A DNA stretch of 14,020 bases from DASRCB01 sp035653295. Its GTDB lineage: Bacteria > Acidobacteriota > Terriglobia > Bryobacterales > Bryobacteraceae. The stretch covers positions 1 through 14,020 of the forward strand of contig DASRCB010000189.1 in assembly GCA_035653295.1 (NCBI GenBank). The letters are read 5' to 3'. Shown piece after piece: positions 1 to 7,450 of this stretch; position 1 is the first letter of the stretch, and every line of letters starts with the position of its first letter. Under the pieces are notes generated by a model. The model searched no databases. It had not been told where the DNA came from and was given only the letters and a program-made list of their open reading frames with translations. The position numbers and the translations under genes are program-made.

Positions 1-1230
1 ATGGGGCTGGCGCTGGTTGGAGGCTCGTCCGCCCAGCCGCAGTTCTTACAGGCCGAACTGACCTCTCCCGCACCCTTCGTTCCTGCCGTTCTGCCGTTCG
101 CCAGCGCGCTGGTCGACGCCGGCCGAAACGCCCAGGCCGCCGAGCTGCTCGCGCGCGTGCATCCAGGCGGAGGTATCGATGCCGCACGTCTGAAATTCCT
201 GGAGGCGCGGATTTCCGGCGATGCTCTCGCCCAGCGCAACGCCCTCACCGATGTGGTCCGCCTTGCGCCCGCCGATCCTCTGGCGCGCAGCCGGCTCGCC
301 GACCTTCAGTTCAATACCCGGCAATGGGCCGCCGCAGCCGCGAGCTATGTTGCGCTCTCACGCATGCAGCCGTGGGAAGGGACTGTATTCAATCAGCTCG
401 CCTATGCCCGCGCCTGGCAGCACGACCTCACCGGAGCCCGCCAGGCCATCGCCGATTACCGGCGCGCTGATCCTGCCCAGGCGCCTAACGCCGCCGATTC
501 TCTCGGAGAAATCGAGTGGGATTTCGGGCATTTCGCGGATGCGGAGAAAAATTTCCTCGAGGCAAGCCAGGGCGATATCGTCCTGCTGCGAGGAAATGAT
601 TTATTGAAAGCGGCGGAAGCACGCTGGATGCGGGGCGACACCGGAGGGGCGGATCGCCTGTTTCATCGCTATGCGTCCTGGCGCCGCGCCGCCGGTGACC
701 CGGAACTGCCCGTCCGCGAGGCGCAGTGGCTGCACCTCACCGGACGTGTGCAGGCGGCCGAGGCCGCGCTGCGCCCGCTGGCCAACAATGCTGCCGCGCT
801 GGCCCAACTTTCGTTCTGGGCTTTGCTGGCCGGTCAGCGCGACGAGGCGCACCAGCTTGCTGAACGTGCCATCGCCGCGCCGGCCGCGCCGGACGTCCGC
901 AACACAGCAGCACTGTGTGCGTTCTATTCCCTGCCCTCCGCCAGCGCCACGGAATGGGAGACGCGCAGCCGTGAAGCCTTCCAGGCCGCGCCAGGCGTCC
1001 GCGCGACCGTTCTCGGAACGGCGCTCGTGCTGGATGGCCACAAAGCGGAGGCCGTGGCCCCGCTCTCAACCGCCCTCGCGGCGAAGCCGCCCAATGAGGA
1101 TGGCGCGGTTCGGGGCTTGCTGCTGCGGGCAGGCGGTCCTTCGTCCCTGCGCTGGCCCATGCCCATGCCGTTCTACAACGGGGATCCGACATTCGATGCC
1201 GCCTCGTTCCCGATGTGGCGCCAGCGGTGA
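1..1230 (+). CDS. TPR-repeat protein, probably the C-terminal part of a larger protein
   Basis: The reading frame is open from the first base to a TGA at 1228-1230 (409 codons). An ATG happens to be base 1, but no ribosome binding site can be seen before the window, and residues 1-20 (MGLALVGGSSAQ...) look like the tail of a hydrophobic segment, so the true start probably lies upstream. Most of the protein is Ala/Leu/Arg-rich helical-pair repeats typical of tetratricopeptide repeats, for example around 'FADAEKNFLEAS' (about residues 178-189) and 'VQAAEAALRPL' (about 248-258), which usually act as protein-protein scaffolds. Acidobacterial Ser/Thr kinases and winged-helix regulators often carry such TPR tails after a membrane segment, so this may be the sensory tail of one; that is inference. 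No catalytic motif is visible. It converges on the DUF3455 gene with only 17 bases between the stops and no visible terminator. Confidence 0.8.
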   Translation: MGLALVGGSSAQPQFLQAELTSPAPFVPAVLPFASALVDAGRNAQAAELLARVHPGGGIDAARLKFLEARISGDALAQRNALTDVVRLAPADPLARSRLADLQFNTRQWAAAAASYVALSRMQPWEGTVFNQLAYARAWQHDLTGARQAIADYRRADPAQAPNAADSLGEIEWDFGHFADAEKNFLEASQGDIVLLRGNDLLKAAEARWMRGDTGGADRLFHRYASWRRAAGDPELPVREAQWLHLTGRVQAAEAALRPLANNAAALAQLSFWALLAGQRDEAHQLAERAIAAPAAPDVRNTAALCAFYSLPSASATEWETRSREAFQAAPGVRATVLGTALVLDGHKAEAVAPLSTALAAKPPNEDGAVRGLLLRAGGPSSLRWPMPMPFYNGDPTFDAASFPMWRQR

Positions 1231-1247
1231 CAATTCTGCCGGGCCGC

Positions 1248-1934
1248 TTAGCGTTGGCTCCGGTCAGTGTTGTCGCGGAAAAAGTAGTAATCGGCCGTAT
1301 ACGGCACGAGCGTTTGCTTACCGACATCACTGCCCTCGAAACAGCCGTCGACGGGCGCGGATCCGCCTTTTGTATTCAGCCGTTGGATGAACGTCGTTGG
1401 CGTCAGTGTCGCTCCATGTCCCGGACCGTCCTCCGAGCCGATCGCCTGCAGCAACAGGCAGGGTATGGCGCCGGCGTTCGGGCACGCAGCCTCCGAACCC
1501 GCCGGGACGGAGTGAACCGTCTGCGCCCAGACCTTACTGCTGTCCATCGAACTCTGCCACGTCGCGCTTCCGAATGGCAGCGGGCTGGGCGCGAATTTGT
1601 TCGGGTGCGCATCGGGACTGAGGAAGTGGGTAATGATCTGAAACTGGACGTCCAGGAAAGTTGTGAACAGGGTGGCTTCCGGGCGAGCGTTGTTGACAGT
1701 CCAGGACGCGGTGGACGAACCCGGGCTGACCGGCAGGCAAACATAGCCCTGGGTGCCCGTGGCGTGGCCCACCAGAAAAGCTGAATTTCCAGCGTCTGGC
1801 GTAATCAGCGTGGAAGTTTCGGGATGCGGAATCTCCTGCGCGTGCGCTCTTGTCGCACAGCCCAGTGAGCAACCGATGACCAGGGCGGCGGCAAGCGCCG
1901 TTTTCATCCCTGTTTGACAGAAGGTGTCGTTCAT
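1248..1934 (-). CDS. Secreted DUF3455 family protein
   Basis: This is a 228-residue protein. I chose the ATG at 1932-1934 because GGAG (1940-1943, reverse strand) lies 5 bases before it and because it leads directly into a signal peptide: hydrophobic core at about residues 11-26 and an AHA|Q cleavage site near residue 32. An in-frame ATG 20 codons upstream would spoil the signal. The mature part has the family landmarks of DUF3455 (function unknown): 'PEATLF' (85-90), 'GSATWQSSMDSSKV' (122-135), a Pro-Cys-Leu-Leu-Leu segment (158-162), 'IQRLNTKGGSAP' (183-194) and a terminal 'YTADYYFFR' (212-220). Family members are mostly small exported proteins in soil bacteria and fungi. Cys66, Cys151, Cys159 and Cys198 could form disulfides after export. 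It is the last of three same-strand genes for secreted proteins. Confidence 0.85.
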   Translation of the reverse strand: MNDTFCQTGMKTALAAALVIGCSLGCATRAHAQEIPHPETSTLITPDAGNSAFLVGHATGTQGYVCLPVSPGSSTASWTVNNARPEATLFTTFLDVQFQIITHFLSPDAHPNKFAPSPLPFGSATWQSSMDSSKVWAQTVHSVPAGSEAACPNAGAIPCLLLQAIGSEDGPGHGATLTPTTFIQRLNTKGGSAPVDGCFEGSDVGKQTLVPYTADYYFFRDNTDRSQR

Positions 1935-2009
1935 GAATTCTCCAATAGAGTTGGTTTTTGTGAAAAGTGGGTGAAGCGGTTTGAAGCGCCCCACCGCACC
2001 GGGAACAGG

Positions 2010-2666
2010 TCAGGCGCGATCTCGCCTGCGTCTGAAGAGTCGGCATGCGGCGCCGACTGCCGCAAGGCCCAGGCCGATGGGCAGCATGGATGGCTCGGGC
2101 GCCTGAAATGTACCGCTGGTTGTGATCTCGAAGTTCGCCGCTGTAAACGATGGAATCGCATTCCGGCCCGTCGCGCCGTTGAGGTTCAACATGCGCGCGA
2201 GAATCTTCAGGTCGGAGTCGCGGCTGCTCAGGTCCGTGTCAAAGACCAGTCCCGGCAGGTCCAGACTTTGGTTGAAGTAGATGAAGAACCCCGGGCCGGG
2301 CGTAGTGATCCGATCCGCGATCAGATTGGCTGCATTGCCCGCCCCAAATGGAGTAAGCGGATTCGCGTCATCGTCGAACGTCTGGAGGACGACGATATTG
2401 ACGCCACCCGCGGGAACGTTCTGGGCTGTGGCGTTCACGAAGTTCACCGGACCAGCCACGCCAAAAACGGTCGACTCCAGCGAGAATACGTCCGACGCTA
2501 TAGAAAAGTTGATGAAACTCTCGCCTCCGACGATCTGGCGGCCTGGGGCAGTCAGAACGGGCGTTCCCGCAAACGGGTCCGTGTCGAAGCGAAATGTGGT
2601 TGCGTGTGCCGCGGTGCACATTGCGAACAGTGACATCGCGATGAAGTGAAGCATGGAAATGCGCAT
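2010..2666 (-). CDS. PEP-CTERM sorting-domain protein
   Basis: This is a 218-residue exported protein. The ATG at 2664-2666 is preceded by a perfect AAGGAGG (2673-2679, reverse strand) with a 6-base gap. Residues 1-22 form a signal peptide (hydrophobic 'LHFIAMSLFAM', AHA|T cleavage). The C-terminus has the three-part PEP-CTERM signal: 'PEP' at 190-192, a hydrophobic helix at about 195-210, and the basic tail 'RRRRDR' at 212-217. In known systems this tail is recognised by an exosortase (XrtA/EpsH type), which cleaves it and routes the protein to the surface or into exopolysaccharide. No exosortase gene is in the window. The body (23-188) is rich in Thr, Asn, Gly and beta-type sequence with no Cys after the signal peptide, as expected of a surface beta-sandwich; I do not recognise a specific domain. 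It lies 69 bases after the upstream secreted-protein gene. Confidence 0.88.
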   Translation of the reverse strand: MRISMLHFIAMSLFAMCTAAHATTFRFDTDPFAGTPVLTAPGRQIVGGESFINFSIASDVFSLESTVFGVAGPVNFVNATAQNVPAGGVNIVVLQTFDDDANPLTPFGAGNAANLIADRITTPGPGFFIYFNQSLDLPGLVFDTDLSSRDSDLKILARMLNLNGATGRNAIPSFTAANFEITTSGTFQAPEPSMLPIGLGLAAVGAACRLFRRRRDRA

Positions 2667-2735
2667 ATCGTTCCTCCTTGCCTGAGTCCAGCTCGCCCGT
2701 TGCGCGGCGGCGGTCGCGTCGGCAGACGGCGAGGA

Positions 2736-3242
2736 CTACCTCGTCCTCGAGTCCGCGACAACCGGCCTCGTGGCGGTTGCGATCCACCGTCCGCCCGGAG
2801 TCCGAATCAGGAAGAGCGGGTTACTGCAGGGCTGCGGAATGTTGATTGTGAACGACAGTTCGGCATCGCCGAGGCGGCTGAGGGGGGTAATCGGCGTGTT
2901 CGTGGCGGTCTGATCGGATCCGGCCGCGCTGCTCGGATTGCACACCAGCGTGCCGACTACGGACGTGACGCCGCCCGGCGTTCCACTCGCAGGCCCGCCG
3001 TTCAACACCAGCCCATCGACGTCGAACGAGCCTTCGCCTGTGGCAAGGTCGATTGCCGCGCTTCCACCTGTCGCGATCCACGGGCCAGCACCGCTGTGAA
3101 TGTCTCCGACGGGATTGTCTACTCCGGAGGCGGTGATCACGCCGGCCAGCCCACGCCAGCGCACGACGGTGTTACTCTGCGCGAATGCGCTCGAGCACGC
3201 GGCCATCGCGGCCAGCAGATACATTTTCTTCATATTTTTCAT
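2736..3242 (-). CDS. Hypothetical secreted protein
   Basis: This is a 168-residue protein of unknown function. It begins with a clear signal peptide: basic start 'MKNMKKM', hydrophobic stretch at 8-17, AFA|Q cleavage after residue 21. The mature region (22-168) is Gly, Ala, Ser and Thr rich with alternating beta-type segments and only two cysteines (101 and 139), which could pair after export. I find no PEP-CTERM tail, lipobox or catalytic motif. The ATG at 3240-3242 has AGGA (3254-3257, reverse strand) 11 bases upstream, somewhat far; the internal Met4 and Met7 would put that site still further away, so the first Met is preferred. It is the first of three same-strand genes for secreted proteins and diverges from the large regulator at 3467, which makes it a candidate target of that regulator (inference). 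Confidence 0.72.
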   Translation of the reverse strand: MKNMKKMYLLAAMAACSSAFAQSNTVVRWRGLAGVITASGVDNPVGDIHSGAGPWIATGGSAAIDLATGEGSFDVDGLVLNGGPASGTPGGVTSVVGTLVCNPSSAAGSDQTATNTPITPLSRLGDAELSFTINIPQPCSNPLFLIRTPGGRWIATATRPVVADSRTR

Positions 3243-3466
3243 ACGTTTTTGTTTCCTTTCCTGTGTTCTGAAAGCCGCGCTTCAACGGCGGCTACAGCAG
3301 CAGCTTAAGCGCCTGGAGGCGCGAGAGTCGTGGCGTTTTCGAACCGTTTCCGTCAATTTCTCGTTCTCGAAACTCAACGAGTCGAGATCGTGCCGGCAAG
3401 CATCCAAGACCTGTTCTCTGTCCGGCTCACACCGATCGCACTCGGGCCAATTGGGGGGCCTGCGCC
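3243..3466. promoter_or_regulatory. Divergent intergenic region between the secreted-protein genes and the large regulator
   Basis: These 224 bases contain no convincing gene and must hold the start signals of two divergent units. There is a short palindrome, GCGCCT-GG-AGGCGC, at 3309-3322 and a weaker inverted pair, TTTCGA (3337-3342) and TCGAAA (3367-3372). No good -35/-10 pair stands out on either strand. Either inverted repeat could be an operator, but both are short enough to occur by chance in this GC-rich DNA. Confidence 0.35.
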
Positions 3467-6400
3467 GTGGCGAAAGTCTTCGGACCGTTCCGGCTCGATA
3501 CCTTGAACCAGTGTTTGTGGCGCGGCGACGTGCGCTCGCCGCTCACGCCGAAAGCGTTCGATGTCCTCCGCTATCTGGTGGATCACAATGATCGCCTGAT
3601 TACGCAGGACGAGCTGCTGGAAGCGCTGTGGCCGGACACATACGTGAATCCGGAGGGCATTCGCAAGTACATCCTCGAAATCCGTAAGGTGCTCGGCGAT
3701 CGCCCCGACAGTCCGGAATTCATCGAGACCCTGCCCAAACGCGGGTATCAGTTCGTCGCGCCCGTGACGGAATCCCGGAAGGCCGGCACTGGTCCGGCAC
3801 ACGTTGCTCGCAACATGGTCGGGCGCGATCGGGCGTTGACGCGCATGAAGGACTCTTTCGAGAGAGCCTCCCGCGGGCATCGGCAGGTGCTCTTTATAAC
3901 CGGCGAAGCGGGTATCGGAAAGACCACGCTGCTGGACGCGTTTCGCCAGCTGGTGGCGGACCGAGGCGACCCACGGATTGCGCGCGGACAATGCATCGAG
4001 CGCTTCGGGGGCATTGAACCTTACTATCCGCTGCTCGAAGCGCTCGGATCTCAGTTGCAGAGCGGCGACGATACCTTTTTGGTCGAAACCCTCGCGAAAC
4101 ATGCGCCAGCATGGTGGGTACAGTTTCCCGCGTTGATGAAGGCGGAAGACAGGGCGAGGCTTCAGCGCGAAATATCCGGAAGCACGCGGGAGCGAATGGT
4201 CAGGGAGCTTTGCGAAGCGCTCGATGTTCTTGCTCTGGAGACCCCGTTTGTTCTCATCCTTGAGGACCTGCACTGGGTTGACGCCTCGACGCTGGACGTG
4301 ATCTCCGCTCTCGCACGCCGCCGCGAAGCCGCGAAGTTGCTCGTGCTGGCCACCTACCGTCCCGTGGAAGTCCTGCTCACTCAGAGTCCCCTCAAGGCGC
4401 TGAAGGAGGATCTCCTGATCCGAAAGCTGTGCCAGGAAATCGCTCTGGAATGCCTGGAGGCCGGCGATGTTGGCGAATATCTGTCCGGAATGTTCGATGC
4501 CGCAAGCGTTCCGGATGAATTTTCGTCTCTCATCCACCGAAATTCAGGGGGAAACCCGCTTTTCATGGACGCGATCCTGCAGGACATGGCGAGCAAGGGA
4601 CGGATCGCCTCCGATGGGGGCAGACTCGTTATGGCCACGACGACGTACGAAGTCGAGCCGGAGATTCCGGAGAGTCTGCAACGACTGCTGGAGCTCCAGG
4701 TGGAACAACTCAGCGTCGAACAGAGAGGCGTTCTGCAGGCCGGCAGCGTTGCGGGAGAACGTTTCTCCGCGTGGGCCGTGGCGGCCATGCTGGAATCGCC
4801 TCCGGCGCTCGTCGAAGACGGTTGCGATCAACTGGCCTGGAGGCAGCAGTTCATTCGCTCCCTCGGAGTTCACGAAGCACAGACCGGAGCTCGTTCGGCG
4901 CACTACGAGTTCCGCCACGCGCTGTACCGTCAGGCGCTCTATCGCAGTCTTTCCGCCATGCAGCGATGCAGGCTGCATCTCAGGATGGCCGAGCAGCTAC
5001 AGGCCGTGTGCGGCGGCGGAAAACCGGATCTGGCCTCCGAGGTTGCACTGCATTTCGAGGCCGGCCGCGATTATGAGCGCGCCGCCCGTTATCTGATTGA
5101 GGCCGCCGAGAACGCGGCGAGGCGCTTTTCGTACAGAGACTCGCTGGAGGTTCTTCGGCAGGCGCTGGACATGATTACCGCCCTGCCCGCCGGCGCCCGG
5201 ACGGAACTCGAGATAAAGCTCCTTCGGCAGAAGGGCGACGCTCATTACGCGCTCGGCGAGATGCGCGCCTCGGCGGCATCGTTCAAAGCCGCGGTGGAAC
5301 TTGCAGCCAAAGCTGACCTGAGCGAGTCGCGGGTTTCCTCGCTCATGGACCTCGCCGCGCCTTTGTGGCATCTCGATCCGGAGCAGGGCGAGATGGTCTG
5401 TCAAACGGCCCTGGAAATCAGCACAACGATAGCGGATCCCCTGTTGGCGGCGAGGACCCGGTTAACCAGCGCGAGCCTGCGTCTGATCTATGACAAGTGG
5501 CGGCCGGAAGAGGCCGAGGTTTGCGCGCAAGCTCGTCAGGCCATCCGCGCCATCGCTGGCCCCGCGATCGCTCCCGATGTGTTTCACGTTTATGTTCAGG
5601 CCATCCAGGGCAACTACGAAGAGGCTTTGAGCGAGGCCGACATCGTGATGGCGACCACCTGTAACCCCACGGATCACATGCAGGCGGCCGGCGCCAGGGA
5701 CCTGATCAATCTGTATTCGGGACGTCCTGGCCAGGTGCTGCAACGGTTGACGAGGGCCGTCGAACTCGCCGAGGCGAATGGCGTCGATCCGTGGATGTAC
5801 CTGTGCGGTGTGGCGTGGGTGCGTATGGTCTGTTACGACTTCGCCGGAGCCTGCCGGGTCGGCACTGCGTTTGTACGCAACGAGACCGAAGGACACGATG
5901 CCTTCACGAGAGCGGTATCCAGGATCTCCGCCGGATACGCCCATTTGGATCAGAGACAATACGATGCGGCATTGCAGTGCTTCGCCGACGTGCGCGATTC
6001 CAGGATAACGCGCAGGTTCTTTTTGCATTGGTACTGGCGCATGCAGGCCGAGTTGGGGACAACGGAGGCGCTGCTGCACGCCGGCGACCTGCCCGGAGCG
6101 CGCCGGCAGGCGGCCTCATTCCTCGAATCCGCACTTTCCGCGCCGGATCCGAACACGCGCGTTCTGGCATGGGAGATAGGCTCGCGAATCGCTCAGACCG
6201 AAAACGACTGGAATGGCGCAGGCGTCTTCATCGAGAACGCACTGGCTATTCTCGAGGAGTTCGACGTGCCTTTGGTGGCGTGGAAGGCGCACCGGACCGC
6301 CTGGAAGCTCCGTATGCAGGAGGGGCGCCGCACACAGGCCGACGCCCATCGGGCACGCGCCCGGGATCTGATATACGGCATGGCCGATTCATTTGAACCG

Positions 6401-6475
6401 GCGGAGCCGCTGCGACAGTCGTTGCTGTCCGCGCCGGAGGTTGTGGACCTGCTTTACGAGAGAGCATCCGCGTGA
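3467..6475 (+). CDS. Winged-helix transcriptional regulator fused to a STAND-type ATPase and TPR domain
   Basis: This is a 1002-residue predicted cytoplasmic one-component regulator. Residues 1-100 are an OmpR/PhoB-type DNA-binding winged helix: 'FGPFRLD' strand, 'LTPKAFDVLRYLV', the recognition-helix region 'EGIRKYILEIRKVLGD', and the closing hairpin 'TLPKRGYQFVAPV'. Residues about 117-480 are a P-loop ATPase of the MalT/AfsR STAND type, with Walker A 'GEAGIGKT' (146-153) and Walker B 'FVLILEDLHWVD' (261-272). The rest (about 520-1002) is helical TPR-like repeats that usually sense a ligand or partner. Unlike MalT, whose HTH is C-terminal, the DNA-binding domain here is N-terminal, as in SARP- or CadC-like proteins. 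The start is GTG at 3467; it places 'FGPFRLD' at the usual distance, although only a G-run (3453-3458) precedes it rather than a canonical ribosome site. No membrane segment is visible. Its last 22 bases overlap the convergent kinase gene. Confidence 0.92.
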   Translation: MAKVFGPFRLDTLNQCLWRGDVRSPLTPKAFDVLRYLVDHNDRLITQDELLEALWPDTYVNPEGIRKYILEIRKVLGDRPDSPEFIETLPKRGYQFVAPVTESRKAGTGPAHVARNMVGRDRALTRMKDSFERASRGHRQVLFITGEAGIGKTTLLDAFRQLVADRGDPRIARGQCIERFGGIEPYYPLLEALGSQLQSGDDTFLVETLAKHAPAWWVQFPALMKAEDRARLQREISGSTRERMVRELCEALDVLALETPFVLILEDLHWVDASTLDVISALARRREAAKLLVLATYRPVEVLLTQSPLKALKEDLLIRKLCQEIALECLEAGDVGEYLSGMFDAASVPDEFSSLIHRNSGGNPLFMDAILQDMASKGRIASDGGRLVMATTTYEVEPEIPESLQRLLELQVEQLSVEQRGVLQAGSVAGERFSAWAVAAMLESPPALVEDGCDQLAWRQQFIRSLGVHEAQTGARSAHYEFRHALYRQALYRSLSAMQRCRLHLRMAEQLQAVCGGGKPDLASEVALHFEAGRDYERAARYLIEAAENAARRFSYRDSLEVLRQALDMITALPAGARTELEIKLLRQKGDAHYALGEMRASAASFKAAVELAAKADLSESRVSSLMDLAAPLWHLDPEQGEMVCQTALEISTTIADPLLAARTRLTSASLRLIYDKWRPEEAEVCAQARQAIRAIAGPAIAPDVFHVYVQAIQGNYEEALSEADIVMATTCNPTDHMQAAGARDLINLYSGRPGQVLQRLTRAVELAEANGVDPWMYLCGVAWVRMVCYDFAGACRVGTAFVRNETEGHDAFTRAVSRISAGYAHLDQRQYDAALQCFADVRDSRITRRFFLHWYWRMQAELGTTEALLHAGDLPGARRQAASFLESALSAPDPNTRVLAWEIGSRIAQTENDWNGAGVFIENALAILEEFDVPLVAWKAHRTAWKLRMQEGRRTQADAHRARARDLIYGMADSFEPAEPLRQSLLSAPEVVDLLYERASA

Positions 6476-7161
6476 ACGGGTTCGGCCCCGGGCGCCACCG
6501 GGAGCAGCATGGCGAAGCACGCGCCCTGTCCGCCGAATTCCACCCACATCTGGCCGCCATGATCGAGCACGGCCTGGCGCGACAGCGACAGACCCAGACC
6601 CAGGCCGCCCGCCTTGCCCGCCGTGGCAAAGGGTTCGAAGAGGCGCTCGCGCAGTTCCGGCGCGATGCCGGGTCCGGTGTCGCGGACCTTGATGAGCGCG
6701 GAGTCTGCTTCCGCAAGCGCTGAAATGTGAATCGTTCCTCCCTTCGGCATGGCCTCCAGAGCGTTCACGAACAGGTTGATCAGAACGCGTCGAATGCGCT
6801 GAAAATCCAGCGTAACCACGACATTCCCGGACACCCGCTGAATCAGTTCGACCGACTGAGACTCCGCCAGCACGGCGATGCGCTCCACGGCGCTGCTGAT
6901 CAGCTCACGAAGGTTGCAGGCCCGCTGCTGCATCCCGCTTTTCGCATCGCGGCTCAGCGATTCATCACACAGTTCCTTCAGGCGCACGGAGGCGCCGTAC
7001 ATATTACGCGCGACACGATGCAACGGGGCTGGAAGCGCCGCGCTCAGGAGCATTTCAGCGCCGAGATGAATCGTGGACAGGGGATTGCGGAAATCATGGA
7101 TCGTGAACGCCGCTTCCGGCACGGGGCCGGTCGGTTCATTGGCGCTCTTCGTTGCGCTCAT
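6454..7161 (-). CDS. Histidine kinase lacking a sensor domain
   Basis: This is a 235-residue protein holding little more than the kinase core. The phosphoacceptor is His22 in 'IHDFRNPL'. The ATP-binding boxes follow in order: N box 'NLFVNALEA' (129-137), G1 'DTGPGIA' (161-167), F box 'FEPFA' (175-179) and G2 'GGLGLGL' (185-191). With only 20 residues before the H box there is no room for a PAS, GAF or membrane sensor, so the signal must come from a partner protein or the dimer state. The ATG at 7159-7161 lies inside the end of the small upstream gene (26-base overlap), suggesting translational coupling; only a weak AGAAAGAAG-type site precedes it. Its 3' end overlaps the large regulator tail to tail. 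No response regulator with a receiver domain is in the window, so its partner must be elsewhere. Confidence 0.9.
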   Translation of the reverse strand: MSATKSANEPTGPVPEAAFTIHDFRNPLSTIHLGAEMLLSAALPAPLHRVARNMYGASVRLKELCDESLSRDAKSGMQQRACNLRELISSAVERIAVLAESQSVELIQRVSGNVVVTLDFQRIRRVLINLFVNALEAMPKGGTIHISALAEADSALIKVRDTGPGIAPELRERLFEPFATAGKAGGLGLGLSLSRQAVLDHGGQMWVEFGGQGACFAMLLPVAPGAEPVHADALS

Positions 7162-7342
7162 ACGATGATTCTTCTTTCTGCTGGCTTTCCCGTGTCGCCG
7201 CGAACCGCTCCCGCAGAAACAGGAGAAGTTCTTCGTCGGAACAGAAACGGGCTTGCCTGCCGGTGTCGACCTCTTCTACCGAACCCTGCAGTGGGCCCGT
7301 GTGGCCGCCGCGCTGAAGGCGGACAACGAATGCTCCTCTCAT
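7136..7342 (-). CDS. Small hypothetical protein overlapping the histidine kinase gene
   Basis: This is a 68-residue protein from the ATG at 7340-7342, or 78 residues if the in-frame GTG at 7372 is used; neither start has a good Shine-Dalgarno. The core 'FVVRLQRGGHTGPLQGSVEE' followed by a 'DTGRQARFCSDEELLLFLRE' pattern resembles a compact fold seen in many small uncharacterised bacterial proteins ('FVVRL...G.VEhv.SGr...F.s..eLl.FL'); I recognise the pattern but know no function. The tail is highly charged (Glu, Arg, Gln). The gene overlaps the kinase start by 26 bases on the same strand, so the two are probably made together, and the small protein could be the kinase's missing input or a partner (inference). 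A TTTACG/CACAAT pair about 20 bases before the GTG is a possible but poorly spaced promoter. Confidence 0.68.
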   Translation of the reverse strand: MRGAFVVRLQRGGHTGPLQGSVEEVDTGRQARFCSDEELLLFLRERFAATRESQQKEESSYERNEERQ

Positions 7343-7450
7343 GGCCAGTTCAGAATATCGGCTGCCGGGCACACGGCCGTGGATAAATTGTGGAGTTACC
7401 GTAGATCTTTCGTAAACGCTCGTCGCATGCGGCTGCCCCTGGGTGCCGCA

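Noticed and set aside
3309..3322. GCGCCT-GG-AGGCGC hairpin as a terminator
   Set aside because: It lies between two divergent starts, has a 2-base loop and no T-run; at most a weak operator.
3374..4537. Minus-strand open frame of 387 codons
   Set aside because: It runs antisense to the winged-helix and ATPase domains of the regulator, whose motifs are unmistakable; the antisense product has no recognisable motif and is a GC-bias shadow.
3467..6475. Antiphage STAND (Avs-like) defence protein
   Set aside because: The N-terminus is a DNA-binding winged helix, not a nuclease or other effector, and no defence or mobile genes are nearby.
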